Assembly: GCA_964059195.1 (NCBI GenBank)
Contig: CAXKWD010000002.1
Coordinates: 50,246,923 to 50,310,922 of the forward strand
From: Ectobius pallidus
Taxonomy: Eukaryota > Arthropoda > Insecta > Blattodea > Ectobiidae
Direction: 5' to 3'
Length of the DNA stretch: 64,000 nt
Both the position numbers and the translations under genes were made by a program. This document shows, one piece after another, positions 24,144 to 35,054 of the stretch; position 1 is the first letter of the stretch; every line of letters begins with the position of its first letter. A model generated the notes under the pieces. That model did not search any database and had not been told where the DNA came from. It saw only the letters and a list, made by a program, of their open reading frames with translations.

Positions 24144-24718
24144 CAGGGCCAGGTGCTTTGCCGTTAATTTCTTTAATTCGTGAAAAATTCGGATTTAAAG
24201 TTTAAAATATGGTAGAAATTTCGTGAAAATTTCTTATACTACCGGTATCTTAATAACATTTATTCAATTTATTTATTTATTAGAAAAATTTAATATACAT
24301 GTAAAACAAAACTGTATACAAAATAATGTCTCTCAATTATTGTAAAATTTCAGCTAACACTTGAAGAACTTCAAACCGAACGTATTCTTAACGGAATGTT
24401 CCAAAAGCTCAGGAAAACCCCGTCAGCTGTCATGGATGATCCTGCAGGTCATAAAATAGAATGATACATAGTCTATACATTCGGATTCATGTATCTTTCA
24501 GAATGATTTATCATTCCTTTATAGCCAATACCTTCTAAAGGAATACATGTCATTTTTTATTTTTATCTTAATAATGAAGATATTCGCAGAAATAGTCAAT
24601 TTTCGTAAAAATTCGCGACAAAATCAGTCATATTTGTGATAAATTGTGAATGTACTTCTTGCTGCATCTCTCCGTTACATTTCGCGTCTATCGTTAACAA
24701 AAACAGAACCCAGCCCTG
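24144..24718. mobile_element. hAT-type non-autonomous element, 575 bp, 7/8 TSD
   Basis: The termini are CAGGGCCAGGTGCTTTG on the left and the reverse complement of AACCCAGCCCTG on the right. The flanks are CCCTTGTG (24136-24143) and CCCATGTG (24719-24726), differing at one base. Subterminal TTCGTGAAAA / TTTTCGTAAAAATTCGCG words recur near both ends. There is no coding sequence. Confidence 0.82.
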
Positions 24719-24729
24719 CCCATGTGTAT

Positions 24730-25230
24730 CCACTTTAACGTCTGGACCAGGTATAGTTTTCAATTCAATAATCCGTTAACTGTCATTAAGTCTAAATTGG
24801 GAAAGATACATTTGTCGAAATTGAAGCGACCTTTGGGGTAGTAGGGTAGGTAGAATAAGCTGTAGACTAGTATATACTATATAGGTACTTTTGGAAAGGA
24901 ATGAGCGAAATTCATCTGAAGAGAGAATAAAAAGGGAATGAAAAAATGTATAATCCTACACACATCGTAACTAGTAGAAATCATGTCTCCATTCTTGAAC
25001 ATGTCCTTTAGCCTCAATCTGTTCCAACCGGATTGCAATAGCATCAATATTGCCAATTACGAGGATTTCAGAACTGGCTCTGACAAGAACGTGACAAATG
25101 AAAAACAGTCCATCTTCCGAACGAATTTGAAGTAATGTGGACGATAAGAGAAACATCTATAGGCCCATTATCAGAGAGGCAAAAAGACGAACAAATTACA
25201 CCATTCGATAAATTAATTCTGTTACGTCAT
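24730..25230. other. No recognisable feature
   Basis: A 61-codon minus-strand frame (24971-25156) has mixed composition but no recognisable domain. Confidence 0.25.
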
Positions 25231-25236
25231 TTAATT

Positions 25237-25867
25237 ATCAACTAAAATCTTTTTAACGCCTTATACCCTCAAATAGCAATAAAGAGGCCAGCAATTGCAT
25301 ATATATAAATTTGTGGACCCCCTTTACAATGAGAGAACAGAAATTATTTTTTGTTTTTTTATGTATTATTTTATTTTATCAGTTGAAGACAGGTCTATAT
25401 GATATATGCTATTGGTCGTGATGCTAATGCTAATTAAAACTGATAAATATTTTCATAAAAATTAAAATTTTTTATGCAATTCAGTGACCTGTTTTGCCTG
25501 TGGCAACGTAAATAAGTAATAATGTAGGCCTACAAATTTTCCAAGTAATTTGTTTGTATAATCTGCTTTATAATTATAGATAAAACGATAAAATTATTAG
25601 TTGCTTAGTTAAAAAAATATATGTACAAATAACAGAGCATTTTACATGCTAAATGTCTTCTATAAAACGACCAATAGCATATATTATATACTATATAGAC
25701 CTGTCTTCAACTGATAAAATAAAATAATACATAAAAAACAAAAAATTATTTCTGTTCTCTCATTGTAAAAGTGGTCCACAAATTTATATATATATATAAA
25801 TACACAATTACTGGCCTTTTTATTGCTATTTGAGGGTATAAGGCGTAAAAAAGATTTTAGTTGATCA
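25237..25867. mobile_element. Large foldback element with ~185-200-bp inverted arms
   Basis: The left arm (25237-25419) and right arm (25667-25867) are inverted copies. Landmarks from the outside in are ATCAACTAAAATCTTTTT-ACGCC, TTATACCCTCAAATAGCAAT, GGCCAG-AATTG, TACAATGAGAGAACAGAAAT, TTATCAGTTGAAGACAGGTC, and ATAGCATATA/CGACCAAT. The loop is about 250 bases of AT-rich sequence. Arm identity looks above 90 percent by eye. There is no transposase. It fits a foldback or long-TIR MITE. Confidence 0.92.
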
Positions 25868-25869
25868 AT

Positions 25870-26585
25870 CTGAATTCCCTCAAAGAAAAAAATATGAAAT
25901 TTATCAATAATAGTGATTTAATTAGTTCCGCAACTAGTCCACAGAAATAAATGAGAGTTGGATGAGATTTGCGGGAAGATTTTTAATAAATAACCTTAAA
26001 CCTGCTCAATTTATTAACCCGTGCAGGATTTCAAAGAAAACAGTTGACCTAGTGATCAGACCCTTTATTTTGTGTGCCTTATTCTGATTTTTAAAAAATT
26101 AAAACTTTCCTTTTTATTTAGTTTCCTTTATTTCATACAAATTTAAGGCACACTACTTTATCCTCTAGGATACATAACCAATTTAGTGGTTAAGTTTAAT
26201 ATTTAAGCAGAGGAATATTTCTTCGAAAATACGCCATTATGCCATAATTGTTCAAGTTACAATTTTACTGACGGAATATCGTAACTCTACTTATGTCGTT
26301 ATTGCTCTCTTTGTTTCATTAGTTCGAGTCCTGTTTCATATGCACCCTGCACTTTATTATTCTCACTCACTCCTGGCTGTTGAGAGTGCTGTTATGTAGA
26401 GGCACTTTACACATTTTTAATACACGTACATACAGAATATTACACATACATCAACATGCAATATTGTGTGTGTTTTGTTAGAATTTGTGGAAGAAAAGAC
26501 ATTACTTTGCTTCGGAAGGAATTCGAACAAATTATATTATTCTCTTGTAAAAAGTGAGTAGGGTGTACTGTACATACTTGTTTTT
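25870..26585. other. No recognisable feature
   Basis: AT-rich, no supported signal. Confidence 0.3.
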
Positions 26586-26594
26586 GTTCTATGT

Positions 26595-27010
26595 TAGATA
26601 TAATACGCTTATTACATGTGACGTAATGATATAATATCAATTACGATACAGATTTTCATTATAACACAGGTACGGTATCGATTGTTATCGAACACGGATA
26701 AGATCTTGAAACATGAGAGCAGCAAATGAAAATGCGTAACTAAACAATCTGTATTTAAAATAAAGTCAATTGTGCTCATGTTGATTTTAATATTATACTA
26801 AACTGAATTCATTTCATGTTTTAAAATACGTTATTTGAAGTAAACGGCCAAGAACAAGTTTCGACTTAACCGTGGGTCATCTATCGCAGTAGATAAGAAT
26901 GCGAGAACTTACTAACAGCTGATTACCGGGGTCAGTCGATTTCGTATTATTTATGAATGCCATTGTAGGCTCGTTGCATAATTAACTATTGTGAAGTCGC
27001 GATAGATAAA
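26595..27010 (+). repeat. Dispersed repeat 'R', copy 1
   Basis: It shares a long ordered series of blocks with 44885-45425. These include ATGTGACGTAA, CAGATTTTCAT-ATAACAC, TCGAACACGGA, TTTAAAATAAA-TCAA, TTTCATGTTTTAAA, ATCTATCGCA, AGAACTTACTAACAGCTGA and GTCATTGTAGGCTCGTT-like sequence. Identity is estimated by eye at 70-80 percent. No open frame spans it and no termini were found, so its class is unknown. Confidence 0.75.
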
Positions 27011-27119
27011 ATAATGTTAAATTATTGGTATACAGTACATAGCTATTCGTGTGAATAAAACTATGATCTACACTTATAATAATTTTTCAAGTTTAGAAAA
27101 TAATAGATCTACATGCTAA

Positions 27120-27380
27120 TAGGGAGAGACTTTAAGCTGGGGGGCCCCGTGTCGTAGATTTAAGGCACGTAAAAGAACTCCAAGCCTAAATTAGAGCGTC
27201 TGGACAAAATTTCTCGGCCCTTTCACGTCCAAGTAATACCTTAGTTTCCGGAGGGGGGTTAAGGGGCGATGGTCTTACCACCTGTCCCTCTGCCCTCTCT
27301 AGGAAAATAAGCGTAACAAAATTCCCATCGGTAAACAGAAACCTTCACTTGGAGGCCCTTCGCGCCAACATCGAGGCATA
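27120..27380 (+). repeat. GC-richer segment, probable retroelement fragment
   Basis: The composition rises sharply (GGGGGGCCCCGTGTCG, GGAGGGGGGTTAAGGGGCGA). No long frame or match elsewhere in the window was found, so the assignment rests on composition only. Confidence 0.3.
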
Positions 27381-27389
27381 GGATTCGAG

Positions 27390-27410
27390 AGATAGAGAGA
27401 GAGAGATAGA

Positions 27411-27452
<42 letters not shown>
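27390..27452 (+). repeat. (GATA)/(GA)n microsatellite
   Basis: GAGATAGA units grading into clean GA units. Confidence 0.95.
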
Positions 27453-27455
<3 letters not shown>

Positions 27456-27459
27456 GCTA

Positions 27460-28555
27460 ATGGTATAGGTTTATTTAACTTGGTTTTCCTGTTTAAGCAG
27501 TATTAAATTGGAACAGCATTTCGTGTCCCTTGAAGAAATAACTTAAAACAAACCTAGTTTTGCATGGGTGGAGTCTGAGCATCAATTATCGAAACATCGC
27601 GACTCACGTAATAGGTGTCAAAAGCAAATGGTACCACGTAACAATAAATGCCTTGACACCAATGGCGATTACATTGAGAAAAAGAGTAAGGTACTGTATC
27701 TTTGTAAATAAAGTTTTGTGTTGATATCTTTCGTTATTATTTAGTTATGAAAAATCGTTCTTTACTTTTTGGACGACCCTCGTTCAAGTTCTGGTCAACA
27801 TTAGTAAGTGTTTACTTTACTGTAAAGTAAAGTATAGATATACTTTACTTACTTTGCGCATAATTCTTTACTTCTTTTGTTCTTGTTTTATTTTTTTATA
27901 TGTCTAACGACCTAACTTCGTTTCAGTAAGCTATCAATATACGGCCTTGGGAATCGGCATGCTGACCACATGCCCACAATCCTTCCGTCTACCAATTTTT
28001 TTTTATTTGTTTATTAATTGCATGTTCCATTACAATGAGAGTAATACTACATGCACTAATTACTAATATTACATTTTAATGCATATAATATACTGTCTTT
28101 TATCTTCCTTATTCTATGGCTGGTTACTGTGGAACTTATTCATTACCTTATTAAAACTAAATTTTCATACTATTCTTTACAATATTATTTAACATGTAGG
28201 TATACTCTATTTATATATTAGTTAATTTACTGTATTTCTGATATATTAGTTAACTACTTGTATTACTACTTCATTCTTTTACAGCTTATCTAAATCTATC
28301 GAATTAATGAATGAGATTAGTTCTTGTGTATAATAGCGCATTAATTTTATTTTGTCAAATGTCCATTTTCCATGTTTACTTATCATATTGTTCTTAAAAA
28401 TTTGTCTTTTCCTTTCAAGTTTGATGGCAGATGATTTTGTGGTCGGATGGCGAAGGGATGTAGCGCCGTGGAGTTTAGTTTTAGTTCAATGACCTGACTA
28501 ACTACTTTTTTACCATAATTCTTCAAAACACTTAATTTGTTTTTTCTATTTCATT
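27460..28555. other. No recognisable gene
   Basis: It contains a small TACTTTACT/AGTAAAGTA palindrome around 27808-27852. A possible antisense tRNA-like stretch near 27945-27990 is too weak to call. Confidence 0.25.
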
Positions 28556-28599
28556 TTGGCTATACATAAAAAAATCCAATTTCCTTCATTGTATATGTG

Positions 28600-28760
28600 T
28601 TTATTGTCGTCAGTGGTTATCCGCCCCCATTACAATCTCTCAACAATGGAACGGCCTCCCACACGTCATCAAAGTCTGCAGAACTATAATCGTCGTTCAA
28701 ATCTAAATTACTAAATTACTTCAACAATTCTTAAAATGCTTAACTTTATTTTATTTTACT
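28600..28760 (+). mobile_element. LINE reverse-transcriptase C-terminal fragment
   Basis: One plus-strand frame reads 'WNGLPHVIKVCRTI' followed, after a stop and frame change, by a 'KLLQQFLKC'-like end. The pattern W-N-x-L-P-x-x-I ... F-K-x-x-L is the usual C-terminal tail of jockey/CR1-type LINE ORF2 proteins. An AT-rich 3' region follows. It is decayed and 5'-truncated. Confidence 0.5.
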
Positions 28761-29157
28761 TTTATTTTACTCAATAACAGTGATGTAAATTTGTATATCC
28801 TTACATCCTAATTAAAAACAACTCAATATGCTACCCCACATGACTTTAAGTGTCAACTACAGTAATTTCCTCCATTTCCTTAAAGCTAATATTATTTTTA
28901 TGTTTAATTCCATTGTAAGAAAACATAGAGTAGATTTTTTAAAATTATTACTAAGTAAGTAATTCTGTAAGTAATTGTTACTGCATCTAAAACTCCTTTA
29001 TTTCTTTTGTAATAGTATCTTAAATATCATTTAAAGAATAATCAAATACTGTATCTTGTAAGTTGATATATTTCTTTTTTTTGCAAAAATTTAGCAATCT
29101 ATATGTTAAAAATAAAAACGGTAGTAGTTTTATAACTTCAAAAGGTAACAAAAATAG

Positions 29158-29620
29158 TTTTTCCCCAGCTTCCTAAATTTCTCAACAATATTTGTTATTG
29201 TTCTTTTAACATTAGTCAAATCTTTTAGGAAATATAGGTAGGCTACACCTATCCCTATTCTTAATGCCCCCCCTCCCCAGAAATTTCAATGATTATACTT
29301 TAAGTTATCTTATAAGATACTATTACACAAAAAATAAAGATGCAGTAACAATTACAGAAATAAATAATAATAATAATGTTTTGTTTTACCTGGCATAGGT
29401 AAGACCATAAGGCCTTATCTTCCACTCAACCAGTACGGTAAAAAGAAATACAAAGATTTCTCTGAAGTCTACAAGCTCACCCTAAATCCTAAATTTCTCA
29501 ACACTATTTGTTATTGTCCTTCTAACATTAGTCAACAAGTCTTTTAGGAAATATAGGTACACCCATCCTTATTGTTAATGCCAGCTGGGGAAAAAATAGG
29601 CACAAAGATTTCTCTGAAGT
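29158..29620 (+). repeat. Direct repeats inside a possible short-TIR unit
   Basis: The block CTAAATTTCTCAACA-TATTTGTTATTGT through CTTTTAGGAAATATAGGTA and ATTGTTAATGCC occurs at 29170-29280 and again at 29490-29582. A second short block (ACAAAGATTTCTCTGAAGTC) occurs at 29452 and 29592. The outer edges read TTTTTCCCCAGCT and AGCTGGGGAAAAAA, which are inverted to each other and may be termini. Confidence 0.55.
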
Positions 29621-29694
29621 CTACAAGCTAATATTTATTCAGTGTTCACCATAATCTCTCTGCGTATTAACCTCCTCTGTGGACACATCTGAAT

Positions 29695-29700
29695 AATAAC

Positions 29701-29744
<44 letters not shown>

Positions 29745-29752
29745 TAAATAAA
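29695..29752 (+). repeat. (AAT)n microsatellite
   Basis: A run of ATA/AAT triplets with minor interruptions. Confidence 0.95.
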
Positions 29753-29980
29753 TATTATCCACGTGGAACAACATCTTTTAAAGCAGTGCTAAATAAAATC
29801 CAGACAATGGATACGTGTCATTCGGAAAGTTTTGAGAGATTGATGATGATGAAGAAGAAGGTGACTATGATTATGATTATGATTATTATTATTAATATTA
29901 TTATATGCTACTCCATTTATTTAAAATATTCAAAAATTTGTTTCCGAACGTTTTTACAGTTAGTAGGTATCCGTTGTGTT

Positions 29981-30456
29981 ATAGTACATTGCGATACAAG
30001 TGCCGTAAGGCACGTTTACGGGTCGAGGAAACAGATTGAAAACCCGAGGCGCAGCCGAGGGTTTTTATGTTTTCGAGACCCGTAAATGCCTTTACGGCCC
30101 GTGTGTTGCATGCTATTTTTTGCACGATGATTATTTATATCAATTTAATTATATTAATTGTGATATTACCTGAAAATATTATGTAAATACATTCTTGAAA
30201 ATAGATGTTTATTTCAGAAAGTGATTCGCATGTGTTTGTTGTTATGGGAACCGAATATTTGTCCTGGGGGCCGTGGCCATAAAGGCTTGTATTATGAAGT
30301 GTATCGTAATGAATTATGACGTAGCGCTTGGACCGTAAGTGTTTTAACCTCATCGCAACCGGCCTTAGCAACAAGACTGTGTGGGAATGTCAACTTACGA
30401 TCCATGTAAACAAAGTTCGTAAGTACCACTTACTTGCTAAGGAGTGCAAAAAAAAA
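29981..30456 (+). repeat. Palindrome-bearing dispersed repeat, copy A
   Basis: It begins ATAGTACATTGCGATACAAG and GTGCCGTAAGGCAC and ends AAGGAGTGCAAAAAA. The first ~130 bases form a strong hairpin: GGCACGTTTACGGGTCGAG pairs with CGAGACCCGTAAATGCC around a second nested hairpin (AACCCGAGGCGCAGCCGAGGG). Copy B follows at 30969-31413 in the same orientation. The short open frames here do not resemble any protein. Confidence 0.8.
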
Positions 30457-30968
30457 TGAACATGTTACAGTTCGTGTATATAGTTCACAATGACGGATGT
30501 GTTCTGTTCCATGTTATACCTTGTTACACAGATGTCACGTAATGCAGTATTAACCTCAATCCGCAGTATGCATCTCAAAGCACTGTTTCGTTCTTCATTA
30601 AACTAAGCACAATAACATACGCTCACTAGAAATGGTAACACAGTCTGATAAGCCAGATATTGTTACATTGAGCGACATAATTTTCGAGACTGCAAATTGC
30701 CCATATAATATCGCACTTTAAAATATTTTAACAGCAAGACAAAAAATAAACTCCCCATGTAAACATTTGTGATACAGATTGAAAAGAAAAGAAAGCTTAT
30801 CATGCCGTAAAATGCAATGACGTATAAATTGGAGATCATTTATGTAGGCTACAGTCGAATGCACGGAATATTTCCGATATAACACAAGTTAATTCACGTA
30901 ACATGATATTATTCAATTGTTTTCAACAATCTATCATGTTAATCAAAACAAAATATCAGTATAAGGTA

Positions 30969-31413
30969 ATAGTATATTGCGATACAAGTGCCGTAAGGCA
31001 TGATTACGGATCGAGGAAATAGTTTGAAAACACTATATTATTAGTGTTTTCAATTTTCCGAGATCCGTAATGCGCGTATTGCATGCTATTTTTTGCACGA
31101 TGATTATTTATATCAATTTAATTATATTAATTGTGATATTACCTGAAAATATTATGTATATACATCCTTGAAGATAGATGTTTATTTCAGAAAGTGATTC
31201 GCATGTGTTTGTTGTTATGGGAACCGAATATTTGTCCTGGGGGCTTTGTATTATGAAGTGTATCATAATGAATTATGACGTAGCGCAAGCACCGTAAGTA
31301 ATTTAACCGCATCGCAACGCCCATAGCAACAAGATTGTGTGGGAATGTCAACTTACGATCCACGGCAACAACGTTCGTAAGTACCACTAATTAGTTAAGG
31401 AGTGCAAAAAATG
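30969..31413 (+). repeat. Palindrome-bearing dispersed repeat, copy B
   Basis: Same start (TATTGCGATACAAGTGCCG), same interior (GCATGCTATTTTTTGCACGA, GATTCGCATGTGTTTGTTG, GGGAACCGAATATTTGTCC, GTGGGAATGTCAACTTACGA) and same end (AAGGAGTGCAAAAAA) as copy A. Its terminal hairpin has lost the inner CCCGAGGCGCAGCCGAGGG core. A partial third copy begins near 51147. Confidence 0.8.
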
Positions 31414-31953
31414 ATTATAACTTTAAATCCGATCAAAATATTAAATTATGTTGTTATAAACGTTTTCATGGAAATTATGTTAGACTTCCTTTGTTGAAGT
31501 TGCGTACATAACCCTTATTTAACTCTGTATGCATAAGGAATATTCTTGTAATGTTTATGAACTATACCACCTATCTGTATAATTAAATCTATTGTAGCTC
31601 TAAGGGGGCATCTAATGTAGGATCATTTACTGGCAAATATTAGTCGGAGTTTGTATACTAAAAATCCATGCATATATATATAGGGCCATATGTGTGTGTG
31701 CAACTAGCGTAATTTTTCGCATCATTTTCCTGTGATAAAAAGAGCTAAAAGGAATATCGTGATATCCGCAAAATAAGCCAATCGTCGAAATAGTTGAAGA
31801 TTTTGAATTAATTTATGTATTGAAATTATTTTATTCCGCTCCAGGCACATCCCTCATTGTTGTTATATGTGGCGACAGAGGGAACTGGTTTAAGTATATT
31901 GTTTATATATGTGTGTGTGTATGTATGTATATGTATAATGTGTATATATATAT

Positions 31954-32114
31954 TTTTTTTTTTCAAATCAAACCGACAAATACGTGTGTATACATATACA
32001 TATACATATATATATACATATATATATGTATATATGTATATGTGTATATATATATGTATATGTATATATGTATATGTATACACACATATTTGTCGGTTTG
32101 ATTTGAAAAAAAAA
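31954..32114. mobile_element. Palindrome with an expanded TA/TACA microsatellite loop
   Basis: TTTTTTTTTTTCAAATCAAA + CCGACAAATACGTGTGTATACAT on the left pairs with ATGTATACACACATATTTGTCGG + TTTGATTTGAAAAAAAAA on the right. The interior is almost entirely TATACA/TATG repeats. It is a probable small MITE whose central palindrome has slipped and grown. The Tyr/Ile-rich frames on both strands are spurious. Confidence 0.85.
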
Positions 32115-32199
32115 GGCGTAGGCCCTTTAATAATATTGTGTGAAATAACTTTTTACCATACCCTGGTGTCCTTGTTCGCTATTTTCTACCTTAAGTCAA

Positions 32200-32470
32200 G
32201 TAGTCCCTATACTGGCAGCGAAGTCCTAAGGGTTCCCCAGGCTTTTAAAACATTGGGAACTTGAAGATGGTAAGACTGCCAGTCTTATGAATCGGCTGTC
32301 TTTACTCTTAAGATTGATCCAGAAACTAGAGGCTGAGTCGACCCCAGGACCACAGTGATCCCGAAAATATTATGCGAATTCAAAAAGTTACAACGACCTG
32401 GTCGGAAATCGAACCTGCACCCGGTTTATAGCCCAGCTTCTCAACCAACTGCGCCTTATTTGTAGTTACG
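32200..32470 (-). mobile_element. tRNA-derived SINE, antisense
   Basis: On the minus strand an A-box-like GCGCAGTTGGTTGAGAAGC is followed by a B-box GCAGGTTCGATTTCCGACC. The body follows with TTCGGGATCACTGTGGTCC and a 3' part near TATAGGGACT. Internal promoter order and spacing fit a SINE of about 260 bp. Confidence 0.65.
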
Positions 32471-32849
32471 TCAGTTTGCTGCTAACAATTGTATTCAGAC
32501 ACGAGAAATGAAACGATAGGCTATCATTAAAACGAATTGACAGTGAACACACAAGAGAATTGCTAGTTACCATCACATTAGCTTATTAAAGCTCCATATT
32601 AAATGTCACAGAACAAACATCGCATGTCGTTTAGGCCTTCATCGTGCATCATGGGAGCGCTATAAAGTGCCATCAATACGAACGACGTCAGATAACGAAT
32701 TCCGAAGATTGAAGATAACTATGAGAAAGGAAAAGTAATTTAAGTGGTTCCACTTCCGAGAATAGATAGTTACAGAGGTAATTAATTCATACGGTCTTGT
32801 AATTTGTGGAAGTTATACAAACACGAGGGTGGATCGAAAAGTAACGAAA

Positions 32850-33015
32850 CAATATTTTTGAAGTGAAACTTCTTTAGCCGCGGTAGGGGTAAATCCAGAG
32901 CTTGTGTCACGCTCAAAAATCGTCACGAAATTAGTGTCACACTCAAAATCGTCACGAAATTGGTGAGGTGTGACGGAACGGACTGCACAGAAAACAATCA
33001 ACTCAATGATTAGGA
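32850..33015 (+). repeat. 'GAAGTGAAACTTC' element head, copy 1
   Basis: It contains TTTTGAAGTGAAACTTCTTT, AGCCGCGGTAGGGGTAAATC, two CAAAA(A)TCGTCACGAAAT units, and GACGGAACGGACTGCACAG with AAAACAATCA. The same ordered block is at 52117-52270, and a diverged version is at about 34093-34200. It starts immediately inside the mariner left TIR. Confidence 0.75.
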
Positions 33016-33130
33016 GTAATAAACTGCTATACGATTTAAAGGACAAAATAAAATACTCAAAGGGGAAACTAACGATAGAAGGTGACGAAAGGAAAATTTT
33101 CAGACCTAGTACGAGGACCTGCAGATGGGG

Positions 33131-33148
33131 ATAGTAATAGTAATAGTA

Positions 33149-33179
<31 letters not shown>

Positions 33180-33214
33180 TAGTAATAGTAATAGTAATAA
33201 TAATAATAATAATA

Positions 33215-33250
<36 letters not shown>
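33131..33250 (+). repeat. (AAT/AGT)n microsatellite
   Basis: Interspersed AATAGT and AAT units. The poly-Asn/Ser frame over it is spurious. Confidence 0.95.
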
Positions 33251-33254
<4 letters not shown>

Positions 33255-33345
33255 CTTGCTCAATGGCAATAGACAATTCCTAAGCAAGCTAAAGGAATAT
33301 TATCTATTTTATGGAACCCGGAGGTTCATTACCGCGCTTAGAAAA
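33243..33345 (-). mobile_element. LINE 3'-tail fragment, antisense
   Basis: The minus strand reads AATGAACCTCCGGGTTCC, then AATATTCCTTTAGCTTGC, then GCCATTGAGCAAGTAAGT. It matches the 3' ends at 382-480 (antisense) and 62375-62455 (sense). It abuts the AAT microsatellite, and the GTAA-type tail may have seeded that array. Confidence 0.75.
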
Positions 33346-33419
33346 TCGAAAAAATCCAAAAAATATTATTATAATGAGACGCAAAACTTTTGCCTCAGTT
33401 ATGAATTCTTATTTTAAAT

Positions 33420-34090
33420 GGAACACCCTTATATTTTGAATAGTGTTCATTGAGCGCTTTTTCAGAAAATACCCACACAAGATATTTCTCTGCAAATTTA
33501 TTCAAGTAAACAGAAAACTAATAATATAAGTAAAACGCTTCTTTTGTTTACTGTGATTTGCCCCGTCAAGCTCTATGTGGGCAGTCATGACCTCAGTAGA
33601 GGTTAAACTTACATTAAAGTTTACTTTATGTATGTAAGAGGTACATTTTCTCACCTACAATCTTGAAATTTTTATCATTTCTTTATTTAGATGGTTTACA
33701 TACACTGAAAAAAAACATTTTTGAATCGATTAATCTCTAAAATATTTTCAGGTCATAATGTACTTCAAAATGTACATTTTACTTAACATTATAATGATAG
33801 GCTATTCCGTTTCCCCTTCCTCATTCTATTATCGCTTGTACTGCGGCTGAGCCCCCCTGTCTGCTATACAGAGCGGCAACTACTCCAGCCTAGGTGTATT
33901 GCGTGTGCTCTAATCAAGACTTCGCAGGCGGTCATACCCTAGCCTGTTGCGAATAATAGCAACTTCCACGTTAAAGTGAGATGTCGTACTTCGATATCCA
34001 ATGGCATTACCTTTGTATCAGTGCCCTTCATAACTCCGTTAGCATTGACTACAGAGGGAGACTTTCTTGTAGCAGTTTTACAATAGAAGT
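33420..34090. other. Unassigned sequence within the mariner span
   Basis: No coding or repeat signal that I can support. Confidence 0.25.
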
Positions 34091-34199
34091 TCTTTTTGAA
34101 GTGAGTAAATCGAGAGCTATCCCAAAGTTCCGTTACGAAGAAAATCAACACGCAAATAGCGGGGCTGTGACGGACTGCACAGAAAACAATCAACTCAAC

Positions 34200-34415
34200 G
34201 AAATTTAAAAAAAAAAAAAAAAAAACATACAAAATTCAAAGATCCAAAATTTAAAAAAATTAAAAATCCAAAATTAAAGAAGTCCATAAACCCAAAAAAA
34301 ATTAAAAATCCAACAATCCAAAATTGAAAAAATCCAATAATCCAAAATTGAAAATATCGAAAAATTAAAAAAATCCAAGTTTTACTTCAGTCGCGTGGCT
34401 TTCCACGCACCCGAT
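34200..34415. repeat. Poly-A and AT-rich CCAAAATT minisatellite, element tail
   Basis: A poly-A run (34204-34224) is followed by irregular AAAATCCAAAATT units. It then ends in AAGTTTTACTTCAGTCGCGTGG + CTTTCCACGCACCC. The same tail type ends the related copy at about 52690-52730. Confidence 0.75.
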
Positions 34416-34481
34416 TTTTTTTACAAAATGTTTAATAGGTACAATTACAAACAAATGCAAACAAGAAGGGACATCTTTTGT

Positions 34482-34680
34482 CTATTTTTCTATATAGTCG
34501 CTAAGTTTCTCGACACATTTCTCCCGCCGTGATAGCAGTTTCAAAATACCCTGTCGGTTGAAGTATAAACATCTGCGGACTGCTGTTAGCATTTCTGCAT
34601 CTGACGCAAACCATTTACCGGCCAGGAATTTCTTCATGGGACCAAACAAATGAAATATATTCACTGGGAAGGTAATCGTC
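34482..34680 (-). pseudogene. Mariner transposase C-terminal fragment, inverted
   Basis: The minus-strand frame contains 'HLFGPMKKFLAGKWFASDAE' and 'LSRREKCVEKLSDYIEK', the typical end of a mariner transposase. In the family the L-F-G-P-x-K block follows the third catalytic Asp. The part upstream of HLFGP on this strand is just the antisense of the oppositely oriented fragment, so the inversion breakpoint is near 34680. Its 3'-UTR matches that of the sense copy up to about 34425 and then stops before a TIR. Confidence 0.8.
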
Positions 34681-34698
34681 ACTGCAAAGCAGGCCTGT

Positions 34699-34952
34699 AT
34701 GGAGTGGAAACATGCTGCTTCCCCGGTAAAGAAAAAATTCAAAGTGACTCAATCTGCTCATAAAGTGGTTATGACAGTATTCTGGGATATGAATGGTGTT
34801 TTATTGGTGGACTATGCTGAACACGGGACACAGGACAGCAGTCCGCAGATGGCTATGCTCCAACCGAACGGACTTCAATGAACAGGGTATTTTGAAACCG
34901 GTATCAGGATGGGAGAAATGTATTGAGAAACTTGGCGACTATATAGAAAAAT
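34699..34952 (+). pseudogene. Mariner transposase central and C-terminal fragments, deleted
   Basis: The frame reads 'MEWKHAASPVKKKFKVTQSA' and then 'VMTVFWDMNGVLLVDYAEHG', the region around the second catalytic Asp of mariner transposases. It then jumps, after a deletion and frame changes, to a segment encoding 'WEKCIEKLGDYIEK' before a stop. The block with the third acidic residue is lost. The 3'-UTR continues to the right TIR at 35029-35051. Confidence 0.8.
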
Positions 34953-35054
34953 AGACAAAAGATGTCCCTTCATATGTGCATTTGTTTGTAACTGTACATA
35001 TTAAACTTTTTGTTAAAAAATTATTGTGCGTTACTTTTCGATCCACCCTCGTAT

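Larger units (their letters stand above)
32824..35051 (+). mobile_element. Mariner-type element, nested and internally rearranged
   Basis: The outer ends are a perfect 23-bp inverted repeat: CGAGGGTGGATCGAAAAGTA + ACG at 32824-32846 and its exact reverse complement at 35029-35051. TA follows on the right and CA stands on the left (possible decayed TA). Inside are foreign insertions, an antisense mariner C-terminal piece (34482-34680) and a sense central plus C-terminal piece (34699-34952). The element cannot encode a working transposase. The two TIRs may come from one element or from two copies of one family. Confidence 0.75.

Noticed and set aside
31820..32264. Tyr/Ile-rich frames of 85-135 codons on both strands
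   Set aside because: They arise from the TATACA microsatellite in a palindrome.
33082..33417. 111-codon Asn/Ser-rich open frame
   Set aside because: It is produced by the AAT/AGT microsatellite and an antisense LINE tail. No domain.
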